This document shows positions 21,707-31,900 of a DNA stretch of 43,466 bases, piece after piece (positions within the stretch are counted from its first letter, which is position 1; each line of letters begins with the position of its first letter). Under the pieces are notes generated by a model. It was given only the letters and a program-made list of their open reading frames with translations. It searched no databases and had not been told where the DNA came from. Both the position numbers and the translations under genes were made by a program. This stretch comes from Terfezia claveryi (taxonomy: Eukaryota; Ascomycota; Pezizomycetes; Pezizales; Pezizaceae): positions 1 to 43,466 of the forward strand of contig WHUX01000325.1 in assembly GCA_015179025.1 (NCBI GenBank). Reading direction: 5' to 3'.

Positions 21707-24022
21707 TCTCGCAGGATTGGTTTTCTATTTGTGTTGTAAGGAATGTCATCTCTGTTGGCAGTTGAAAGGAGGAACATGAAGGGGAACCTATGGATATTGA
21801 CCAAGTTTTGATTAGTTCTGTTACTCGCAATTTGTCTTCTTCTGCTATATCTTCTCTTTCTTTATCAAATAAAAACGCAAAAAAAGGGACAAAAAGAAAA
21901 GCTGATGATGAGGTGGCTCCTCATATTGGCACACTCGAAAAAAGACCATAAAAGGTGGTAGTGCCAGATATTTCATTGGATGGAATTAAGGATCTCTCTT
22001 TGGCAGGAAAATCAGGTGCGAAGGTATTGAAGTATGAAGGACTAAAATTTCTAATCTCTGTTAAGTTATCTTGGATGTATGGAGGAAATTAACGCGAAAT
22101 TTCTATTAATGCTTTGGTTAATACTGGCATAGAAGCCACGATTTTTAATTCTTCTTTCATTGAATAGATAATACTGCCTTGAGTTAAGAGGGAGAAAAGA
22201 CTGAGATTAGAGAGCGCCGACGGCTCGATTCTCAAGAGGTCTGGTACAGTGCAGGTTCAGAACCTGTAGATGGAGATCCCAGATGCAAGATTAGGACGAA
22301 ACAAAACTCATGACCTGGTAATGGAGGTTGCATGCCTCGAACCAGGCCTACCACTCATTTTGGGGATGGATTGGATTAAAGCCAACTGTGATAAGCTACG
22401 AGTCACCACTTCTTATGGACTCAAGCTAAAAGAGCGTTAGAAATCAAGGAGGTTACTGATTTCGCTGACTTTGACGAAGTACTTAAAGAGACTCAATACT
22501 ATTACGTTGGATTAATTGAAATAGGAGAATGGGATAATCAGAAGTTCGCAAATGGAGACGTTCGCAAGGTTATGAAAATAACACCAACTGAAAACCTCCA
22601 TGAACTTGCTGATTGATTGCCAACATAGTACAGGGATTTTGTAAAAATCTTTGGAAAGGAGTTGCAATCTGCCCTTCCCATACATGGTCCACAAGACATG
22701 ACAATTGAGTTAGAAGAAGGAAAGAGTCCCCTATCAGGAAAACTATACCCCCTCTCCCCTGATGAACTGGAGCTTCTCAAAGAATACTTAGATGAGATAC
22801 TCTGAACTAGCAAGATAAGACCAAGCAAAAGCAGTGCTGGCGCTCCTATATTCTTTGCCAAACAGGCAAATGGCAAGCTCAGAATAGTCGTAGACTATAG
22901 AGGGCTCAATGCCATAACCAAAAAAGACAAGTATCCTCTACCACTTATGACTACCCTAATGGAACAAGTTGGTACTTCACAGGTTTTCTCCAAACTCGAT
23001 CTTAAACTCGGGTTTAACGTACTCAAAATAGTGGCTGAAGATGAGTGGAAAATAGTATTCAAGACATGATATGGCTTATAGGAATATACAGTTATGCCTT
23101 TTGGGCTAACTAATGCACCATCTGTTTTCCAGCAACATGTTAACAATATTCTATTGGAATGAATTGACTGAGGAATAGTTGTATATATTGATGATATCCT
23201 CATTTATACCCAAACAGAGGAAGAACATGTCGAGCTCGTCCGTTGGGTGCTGCAGAAACTAACAGAGAATAACCTTTGTATTAACATAGATAAGTGTATC
23301 TTCTATGTTCTAGAAGTCGAATTCGTAGGATTTAAAGTAGGTACAAAGGGGATACAAATGGGACAGAAGAAAGTCGAGGACATCCTCGCCTGGCAGGCTC
23401 CTCAAAACGTCAAAGAAGTACAAAGGTTTATTGGTTTTGCTAATTTCTATTGCTGGTTTATTCAAGGCTTTAGTAGTTTGGCTTTACCGATTCAGACACT
23501 AATGCATAATGGAGTTCCTTAGTACTGGACATAGCAGTATCAACAGGCCTTCGATGAGCTTAAATATAGGTTCACCACCATTCTGATACTATACTATTAT
23601 CACCCAGAATGACCAAAAATGATTGAGACAGATACGTCTGATCTAGCAAAAGCTGGTATTCTATCACAAAAAGAACCAGATGGTCATTGGCACCCAGTAG
23701 TATACTATTCGAAACGCTTTATTCCAGCAGAACTTAATTACAATATCCATGACAAAGAGATGGTCGTAATTGTCAATTGTTTCTAGGAATGGAGACATTT
23801 TCTCATGGGTGCCTCGAAGAACATAATTGTATATACGGATCACAAGAACCTTTAGTACTTCAATTCCACTAAAATACTCAATTGAAGGCAGGCCAGATGG
23901 GCGGAAATACTAAGCTAGTTCAATTTTAGAATCATCTACTGCCCAGGTGATAAGAATGGCAAAGCAGATGCGCTTTCTCGTCAGGTAGATCCTAACCTCA
24001 AAGGAGAGGGAGAGAAGCAGTA
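21707..24022 (+). pseudogene. Family B protease, RT and RNase H
   Basis: The protease has ALVNTGIEATIF where ALVDTG is expected: the catalytic Asp codon is AAT (22120-22122). A LILGMDWI box follows. RT shows GAPIFFAKQANGKLRIVVDY, RGLNAITKKDKYPLP, FSKLDLKLGFN (motif A Asp kept), MPFGLTNAPSVFQQ, and the YxDD box VVYIDDILIYT. RNase H has IETDTSDLAKAGILSQ, VVYYSKRF and IVYTDHKNL. Stops occur repeatedly (for example about 22438, 22804, 23069 and 23521). Family identity ends at about 24022, inside the sequence after ADALSRQVD, and overlaps about 135 bp with the start of the fragment at 16093. Confidence 0.9.
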
Positions 24023-24269
24023 ACAGCAAGAAAAATATGGTATCGGGATGCCAGGTGGTATCTCTAGGAGATAGGGTTGTCTCTAGTGTCTTTTATGTCT
24101 TTTATGTCTCCTAGGTGTCTCCTGAGTGTCTTCTATGTATCTTCTAGTTAGTATCTCTTAATGTCTCTAGAAGATACTGGGAGACATTCTGCCAATCATG
24201 GAGATACACCTTATCTCCAATAGCAATACTGTCTCTAGAGATACTGGAGACAAACTATTTTCTTTCCTG
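24023..24269 (+). repeat. TCTC/GAGA-rich repeat tract
   Basis: Contains many variants of GTCTCTAGAGATAC and GTCTCCTAG. The ends of the part 24078-24252 are imperfectly inverted (TGTCTCTAGTGTC versus GATACTGGAGACA). No target duplication is found around it. It lies between the break in B and the family C integrase remnant, and I find no reading frame in it. Confidence 0.55.
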
Positions 24270-25096
24270 ATGCTCTTAAGGATTAGGGTATATCTCTTGA
24301 TAGCTTACTACCCCCAGATAGACAGCCAGTCAGAAAGAATGAATGCCATCATCATAGAACAATATCTATAAGTCTATGTCAACTACTAGTAGAACAACTG
24401 AGTATTATTATTAGCAACCTGTGAGTTTGCCATAAACAACTAGTTCTCAGAGTCCTTGAAAACCTCCCCCTTTCTAGCCAATTATGGTTGGCACCCCTGG
24501 TTCATAGATACTTGAAGAACCTTGCAGAAATCCTACCCCTTAGTGAAGGAGTTCAGGGCCAGGATAGCTGAACTCCACTCTACCTTAAAAGCCAAATTGG
24601 AATATGCTTAAGCTAGACAGGCTGAGTATACCAATGGGTTACAACTACTAGTACTGAGATATAAGCCTAGAGACCAAGTGTGGCTATTCAGCCAATACTT
24701 CCAAATGGAACAGCCCTCCTATAAGCTGGATCACAAGTTCCTAGGTCCCTATAAGGTATTGGCAGCTATGAGTACTCATGCTTACCAACTAAGGTTTTTT
24801 AAGGATATTAAGTGCCACCTAGTCATTTATGTCTCGGAGATCAAACCAACTACCAACAATCCCCTTCCTAAGCAAAAGCACTCCCCACCTCCCCTATAGT
24901 GATCACAGGTGAAGAGGAGTAGGAGGTAGAGGAGGTGCTAGACTCCATAAAGCACTATTAGTAAGTTTAGTATAAGGTCAAGTAGGTAGGGGATAAGGAA
25001 GCTACCTGGCAACCTGTAAAGGACTTGTAGAATGCGCAAGATTTAGTTACTCTATTCCATCAGTGATACTTCAAGAAGCCTTGCCCAGTCGACTGA
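24270..25096 (+). pseudogene. Family C gypsy integrase C-terminus and chromodomain remnant
   Basis: The readable residue pattern is AYYPQIDSQSERMNAIIIEQ, the DGQSER region with the catalytic Glu. SPFLANYGWHPW and FRARIAELHSTLKAKLEYA follow, then an open part at 24678-24899 (VWLFSQYF, YKLDHKFLGPYKVLAAMSTH) ending in a Pro-rich sequence. A chromodomain-like tail (EATWQPVKDL) lies at about 24900-25080. Sequence differs from both A and B, so this is a third chromovirus family. Numerous TAG stops replace CAG. The part upstream of the DGQSER region is absent. Confidence 0.75.
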
Positions 25097-25862
25097 TGTT
25101 ATGACTTTGTATCTTTGTTGTTATTGTTTTGTATTGTATTAATTTTGCCTATTCTATATTGATTTTACCAGTTGTTATACTTAAAGTCTCCTTGTTACTA
25201 GAGCTTCACTCTAAAGAGAGTATAGTATTACAATGACATACTTAGTTGTCTTTATTATCACCTGTGATTGCAGGTGATAGGGTGTTGTCTTAGTCCTATT
25301 TGATACTAGGACAGGATCTTGCCTGAGTATCATAATGTCATTCATTGGTTATCTCCTTGTTATTGCTCTAGGTATCACCTATGATCACAAATGATAGGTT
25401 ATTGTTATTGTTGTCTTTGTCATTATCTGCGATCATAGGTAATAGGTTATCATTACTCTACTTGGCTTCTGAAATAGGGATTTTGGGAAGCTTATTCCTT
25501 CTATTACTTTGGAATCATATATATATAGCCTCTATCCCTCGTACTGTCATTAGATCTCCATCCAATATCTTGTATACCTAATATAGGACCTTGCTCCCTC
25601 TGCAAAGGTGTACTTCTCTTGTACACCTCCTTGTCTTGCTATAATCTGTCGAGCAGCTCTAAAGCCCCACTACCTCATACAACTCCTATGTCTATTATAT
25701 ATGGTACTGATTCCATGTGTTTCTCTCTTGCCCTTGCCTTGCCCTTACCCCCATCTCAGCCTTCCCCATCCCACATATAGTATTTTTATGTATGCAATCT
25801 CTTAGTCCTTTACTTTAGTATACCCCTTAGTCACCTTGTTCTTTAGAGCTTTTGTTATAACC
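25097..25862 (+). repeat. Possible family C 3' LTR
   Basis: Follows directly on the end of the family C pol remnant. It starts TGTTATGAC and ends near GTTATAAC, an inverted pair allowing transitions. It is less AT-rich than what follows. It holds three related 24-bp palindromes (25256, 25373 and 25421). The short open stretches within it (25381-25581, 25608-25805) resemble nothing known. The boundaries are uncertain because there is only one copy in the window. Confidence 0.35.
25256..25444. repeat. Three 24-bp degenerate palindromes
   Basis: At 25256-25279, 25373-25396 and 25421-25444. Each is a variant of the half-site TATCACCTGYGA followed by its reverse complement. Differences between copies are C/T or G/A. 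A similar half (GTGATCACAGGTGA) occurs at about 24899-24912. They could form hairpins or be bound by a dimeric protein; this is inference. Confidence 0.6.
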
Positions 25863-27990
25863 TCTATATTTTTTCTATTTTCTATTAACCTTTTATTAGT
25901 TTCTTCTAATACATTATTCTACTTCTACTCTTGCTTTAGCATCTTCTTTAACTTATTAACCTTATTGTTTAGGTCTTAGATAGTTTCTATCTTTTTATAG
26001 ATTTTGTCTAACTCTAAAGAAACTCTAGCCTTATCTATATCTTAAATATCTTTATTTAACTCTTCTATAAACTTATCTAATAAATAGCTTTCTACTTCTG
26101 GATTAACTTTTAAAAAAGCTATAATATAGTAGATAAAGAAGTTTCTAAGCTTCTATTACTATTAGGCTTATATTGAATCTTTTTTTTCCCTCAGTACTAT
26201 TATTACTACTTCTTCTAACTCTCTCTTATTATTTGAGTCTCTATATATAAGTGCATTTCTTTTAGCTACTTATAAACTATATATAACTTTATTCTTATCA
26301 CTTTTTTATCTATCTTAAATAAATTATTATCTATTTCTTCTCTTATACTAACAACCTTTTTTTTATCTCTTAGCTTTTTTTTCTACTTTCCTTTTCCACT
26401 TTAATTTACTTTAATATTTTTAGAAGTAACTATACTGAAGCTTTATAACTTACTTTTAAAGTTACTGATAGAGTTAAAATTTATCTTTATTTAGGCACTA
26501 GTATCTTATATTTTAGTAAAGTATTTAATATATCAAGTATACCTAACTAGGATTAGGAACTACTAGTCTTCTAACTTTTACCTTACTCTAATTTTAATAT
26601 TATTGCTGCTCTTAAATCTACTACTCTAAAAGCTAGTATTGTAATATACTACTCTATTACTCTTTTGATTAAAACTTTATAAGTAACTAAAAGTATAAGG
26701 CTATAGTTAGTGCTATTAGAAAATTCTCTAAAAGATTTTATAGTTCTTAGATATTTCTAGCAAAAATTAGATATTCTTGTTCAGCTCCTTCTTTACTATC
26801 AAATACTATAAATTCCAATATCAGAAACCTACTAGTATTTAATATTTACTAAGTGAGCTTATCCTATATAGTATTATTAGTATTAATTAGTTATTGAAAG
26901 GTATTTAGAGACTGATAAGAAATATTAAAAGGAAGAATCTACTTATAGTCTATAAATAACTAAGGAAAATATACAGAAATATTTAGATTTTAATAATAAA
27001 AGTAAGTTAGATAGGTAGAAAGAAAAAAAAATATAGAAAAGGTAAGACCAGTTATTAAAAGATAAATAAAAGAATATCAAAGAATTTTTTCTAACAATTT
27101 TAGTAAATTTTCTAATAAAAAAAATTCCTCTAAATAAGATAAAATTTTAAAAGAAATTTTAGAAGAAGATAATAATAAAGATACTACTAAAAATAGAAAA
27201 AACAGTAAGACTATAGTCTTTAAGTAGCTATATACTCTATAAAAGTAGTTAGAGAAAGAATTAAATAAGCTAGAAAAGTTAAATAAGGAGAAAAATAGCT
27301 TAAAAATAAAAGTAAAACTTTTAAAGTTAAAATAAATATAATATATAGTATAAAAAAAAGAGAAAAAAGTAGAAATTGCAGATATATACTTAAAAAAATT
27401 ATTTAACTTTCTAGTAGAAAAGATCTAATACTTACTAAGAAGACCTCTAGAAATACTAATAAAGGTAGTCTTAGATTCTCTAAAAACTCTTAAAGTAAAG
27501 TCAATAAATAACTCTAAATTTAAGAATTTAAAGTTAAATATATTTAGAAAAATAAAGAAGATAAGAAAGATAGAAACTAAAAAAAAAGTATTAGTTGGGT
27601 AAAAAGAAAGATGGAAAAGACACTAGCTATAATATTAAGAAAGCTAGAGTAAGTACAAGCCTGTACTTATATATAAGCTAGTTAAGAAGATAGTAGTTAT
27701 AGAGGTTAGTATCTAGATATCTTTAGTTATAGTAGATATAGTAACTGAACTACAAGAGGAGATACTAGTAAAAGAAAAGAAAAAGAAAAGGCAGAAATAG
27801 AGCAAGGGGAAAGAAAAGAAGAAGAAAGAAGCTAAGAACAGTATCTAAATATAGGAGAATATAAAGATAATTGATAAAGAAAGGTTTGCCTAATATAAGG
27901 ACCTTTCAAATTATAAAAAGAATAAGACCTTAGTAAGACCTCCTATTACTCAAAAACAGCCCACTAAATATCAAGTGGACCTCAAGGCAG
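25863..27990. other. AT-rich decayed region with no intact gene
   Basis: Strongly A/T-biased, with TA dinucleotides abundant and stop codons in all frames. On the minus strand at about 25940-26120 a lysine- and leucine-rich, helical-looking peptide is still readable (EVESYLLDKFIEELNK). On the plus strand at about 27215-27350 a coiled-coil-like stretch is readable (LEKELNKLEKLNKEKNSLK). From about 27590 onward basic tracts appear (KEKKKKRQKQ-like) that lead into the fragment at 28000. Part is probably mutated LINE ORF1-like sequence. Confidence 0.6.
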
Positions 27991-27999
27991 CAAAACCTC

Positions 28000-28381
28000 T
28001 AACTGCTAAATATAAAAGCTAATAAAGCTAGTTAAAGAGAAAGAAAAGTACATTCACACTAAGGCATTTATAGTATATAGAATACTCTACTAGAGACCTA
28101 TAGCAGATACAATACAGGATGTGAGGAAAATAGAAATGCAGGGGGTTATAGAAGCATGGTGGCTTCTAGGAGGTCAGAGGAGAATAGGTAAGGCCACTAG
28201 TTTGGTGGTTATTTTCCTTAAGAGTCCAGTCTCTTTTCATGTACAGGGTGGTCAGATGAGAATGAAGGTACGCAGACACTGGCTACCGGTGGATGTATAT
28301 GACTCTGAGAGGGGTAAGGTGAGGCCGGAGGTCAGAGGCACAGATGTAAGTTCCGACTCGAGTTCTGACCTGGGTTGGTAA
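28000..28381 (+). pseudogene. LINE ORF1-like / EKA-like protein fragment
   Basis: In one frame the sequence reads KAFIVYRILY, one TAG, then RPIADTIQDVRKIEMQGVIE, AWWLLGGQRRIGKATSLVVI and MKVRRHWLPVDVYDSERGK, ending with a Ser/Asp-rich tail at TAA 28379-28381. The pattern of a W-L core, an R-R-x-G-K stretch, a hydrophobic strand and then Y-D-x-x-R-G resembles the RRM-like C-terminal part of ORF1 in fungal Tad1-type LINEs and the related EKA-like proteins. This is from memory and unverified. Base composition is far more balanced than upstream. It may be a retroposed 3' end, because an A21 tract follows 140 bp later. Confidence 0.4.
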
Positions 28382-28522
28382 TTTGGGTCATTTTCACAGT
28401 TTCTTTACGTTGGGGAGATACAGATGTACGTCTTCCTGTTGTTCCGTAGGTGTACCGAGTCTTTAAAGGCGAGGGAACGGGGCCGTCTCATGACAATTAT
28501 GTCGAATCGACGTACAGACTTT

Positions 28523-28543
28523 AAAAAAAAAAAAAAAAAAAAA
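28523..28543 (+). repeat. A21 tract
   Basis: 21 consecutive A residues after GTACAGACTTT and before GTCAAAAGG. This fits the 3' poly(A) end of a LINE or retroposed transcript whose coding part ends at 28381. It could also be a plain homopolymer. Confidence 0.5.
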
Positions 28544-28927
28544 GTCAAAAGGTATCGGTTAGCTAAGTATACTACAGCCTAAGACTATAGTAAAGGGACA
28601 ACTTAACTCAACACACCCAACAAAAAAGACGGCAGCAGATTTCGTCACTTCAGCTTCTACTGCAGGAGGGAATTCACCTTGGCCAAGGGTAGTTACTATC
28701 ACTAGCACTGATATTTCTTTTATTTCTCTATCTTTCGGTTTCCCTACTAGATAAAAAAATGGCACATTTTAACTTTCGCCCACGCACAATATATTGACCT
28801 ACAGTACGTTCCCGAAGCCCTCCAAACACAAGTGCACAACTCAAGGATAAATTTAAGAAACTGCAACAGAAAGCCATAATAACAATTCCGGAACTCCTTC
28901 ACATTATTAAGATCAACAAGCTTCTGC
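28544..28927. other. Intergenic, 3' flank of TOR
   Basis: 384 bp with no convincing gene. It should contain the TOR 3' untranslated region and polyadenylation signal on the minus strand; I see no sharp signal. Confidence 0.5.
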
Positions 28928-31900
28928 CTACCAGAAACTACACCATCCGATATAATGTTGACAAAGACACTAAAACAACTCATTAGTGAAATCTCAGATT
29001 TACGCCGATGTCGGAAATTACCTCCAAAGACGTTGCCTGCTGGATAAGTTTGTCCACCTGATCTGGTATTGTAAGCTCTTCGTTGGCCTTAAAGTCATAC
29101 CCAGTCAATTTATCCTTCACTCTTCGCAAGACAACGAGAGCTCGGGCATTTTGAACTTCTGGTTTTTGGGTTCCTGTGGAAAATTAGTGAGAGTCAATTG
29201 AGAAGGATGGCAGAGCTACCATTAATTTCAAATTCATCTGACCTACTTCCTCGAGCATGACGATACGACCCCTCGACCCCGGCATCTATACCTAAGAAAT
29301 GAGCATTATGGCGGTGTTTAGGATATTGTCAATCTGGGTTTTACTTACCAACAATACTCCTTCGCCTATCGACTGACATGTCAAGTCCTTGCTCTGCGGG
29401 GCTCTCTTTGGCTCCCAGTCGCCAGTGCATTAAGGGATCGTGCATGAATGCCTCGAGAACAGCCATCAATGATTCTTTGTTTTCCCGAAGTACCCTCATG
29501 ACAGCCTCGCAAGTGATCCTGAAGCTACCCTCGATGTTGCTCACTTCCATCGCATATGTGATCATGCGGGTCAGTCTGAAAGGCACCTTTTCCGGATACT
29601 TTTCTCTGTGCATTGCCACCTCGAAGCAGTCACCGAAGTCAATGTGAATGACCTTTCCTGTTCCTCGATCGAGCATCAAGTTCGACGGGTGTCGATCTCC
29701 TAGACCAAGGATGTAACCGACCATAGACATGACCCCCAGCGATCTCGTATAATTTGTCCGTCTATCCAACCAAGCCTCTGAACTCTTACTCTTCAGCCAC
29801 AGCACCCTGTAAAGATCTTGCCCAGTAGTGTTTTCAAGAGCGTAACCAAAGACTTCAACTTTCTGCATCAAGGTTAGGTTATCGTAATCAGGTGCCATCT
29901 GGAGCATAATGCGATGCTCGATGTTAAAAAGAATTTTCCTGCTTTCACGATATTCCCTGATCAACACATGTAGTGTGTCGCTATTAGGGACCCAACCCAA
30001 GAGACCAGAACTCTGTGAAAGGGGGATGACTGGGTAACGCTGGATATTCAAGTGTCTCTTGAAACACTCAGAATCCATATTCAACAATGTGTTTACGAGG
30101 CCAAAAAGCTGCATTACACGTTCATCTTGCCGTATATCTTCATGCCCTTTGAGAGCATAGACGTATGCGATACCATCATTACCCTGAATAGTTAGCTTTC
30201 GAGGACGCTGTTTAGAACTAATAACAGTAAACGTTGGGTCAAAGCTCTTAATTTTGACAATTGGTTTATCGGTGTGATAGGTTCCTGAGTGGAAGTCAGC
30301 AGGCGATGTTAGCCTAAGACGTTACTTAAGAAGAGGTATATCCTACCAGGGACGGCCAGTTCGAGATCACGGGCATGTTGCAATTTAGGTGATACATATT
30401 GTAGATCCAGAGATATTAATGAGGGAAGTTGCTTTGCAATTTTGCGGAAGACCTGGTGAAATTAGTTTGAGCTCATAACAGAGACTTGGAGTGGCGAGTC
30501 AACCTGATAATAGAGATCCCAGGCTTGATTCAAATCCCCGACCTCACCAGTACGCCTATAGGTATTACACCAATCACGGGCATCATGTAAATCACGGCCG
30601 AACGCTTGATGGAAAGAAATCTCGCGCAGAGTTTCAGGGCCCTACTCTAGTTAGTCACGGAACCAAGGCAAAAGCAAATGCCTCACTCACTCTTTCCAAC
30701 ATTTCGTGCAATGGCTCTAAAGCCTTCAACATGGCTTCGATATTATGGTCTCCAAAATACAGACGAGATGCTTCTTCCAACCCCTCATGCCAAAGTTCGT
30801 GCCACAATACAGCAACACGGATAAGTTCCTGACTGACGATCTCCGCCTGCTCCACCAATTTCGCACTATGTGATCTCATACTGTCCATAATTTGGGATGC
30901 GGACTTCTGCCTTCTAGAAAGATTCGACTTTGACGCAACCGTCAAAGGGTACACCAGTGCTTGTGGGTGGGCTCTACCGACCTCGGCAAGTAACTGGTGT
31001 ACAGAATGCCGCACCACTGGATTTGGCTGATTGATTCTGGCAATCAATTGAGGAATAACCTCAAGCCAGGTATCGATACTGACAGCATTGAATCCCTCTG
31101 TAACAGCAGCATTAACCTCGTGATGCCCACCATATGCAAACCATAGGGTGAGAAGTCGAAGAGTATCTTGCAGTGAGCTACCATCAGACAATGAAATAGA
31201 CCTAAAAAAGCCTTTAACTGCTGGAACGACATGGTTGGTAAGGATGTCGGGTGAGACGTCTGGATTGTCAACGCCAGTACTATCTTTTCCCGTCAGAGCA
31301 TTCACAACTTCAAAGTTTGCTAGGGCCCATGAATGCCATGCCTTATACCAAGTTGGATGGTAGTGTGTTGCGAGCATGTATGAACGTAAAATCTCATTCA
31401 CCTTCTCCGGCCGCCATGTATTCTGCAATGCGACTTGCCATTCACCTTGCTTGAGATAGCATCTAGCAAGCAAGCGGGTATATTCGTCCCTTGCCGCTTG
31501 ACTTTGCCTTTGGTTTGCTTCTGGAGGATATTGGCCAGGTAAATCCGAAGACATCTTTGTTGTGAAATTAGTGAGATGCAAGAGAGCCTTTTGTTGGTCT
31601 CCAGTCGCCCACATATACTTCAGATGTGCATACATAACCTGGGGCGGTGCTTTCATGTTTGTTGAGAAATTTGCAATATTACCTCCACCACCGTCAATAT
31701 CAAGCAGGGAATTAAGTGACTTCTCAGCGAGCCCTATTCTGCCAGATTTCCGGCATAGATTCGCAAATTTAATCCACATCTCCATATTCTCTTTCGGAGA
31801 TATAACCAGTGCTCGGACCTTCAACATTCTCTGCCAGACTTCAACGTTTCTCTGACATCCTTTCAGACGTTTCGTCCAAGTTCTCCTCATGGTCTCACGC

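Noticed and set aside
24078..24252. A small solo LTR with TG...CA ends
   Set aside because: Flanking pentamers do not match and no second copy is in the window.
25256..25444. CRISPR-like repeats
   Set aside because: Only three palindromes with unequal spacing (117 and 48 bp) in a eukaryotic transposon context; not a CRISPR array.
25381..25805. Two short leucine/isoleucine-rich open stretches resembling membrane peptides
   Set aside because: They lie in a probable LTR of pyrimidine-rich composition; no start context or family resemblance.
28559..28983. Minus-strand open stretches downstream of TOR as a separate gene
   Set aside because: 28747-28983 overlaps the last TOR exon in another frame, and 28559-28765 has no recognisable features.
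30491..30832. Plus-strand open stretches antisense to TOR (also at 29378, 31148, 31562, 34247, 34903, 35949)
   Set aside because: They are shadows of the TOR exons on the other strand and match no family.
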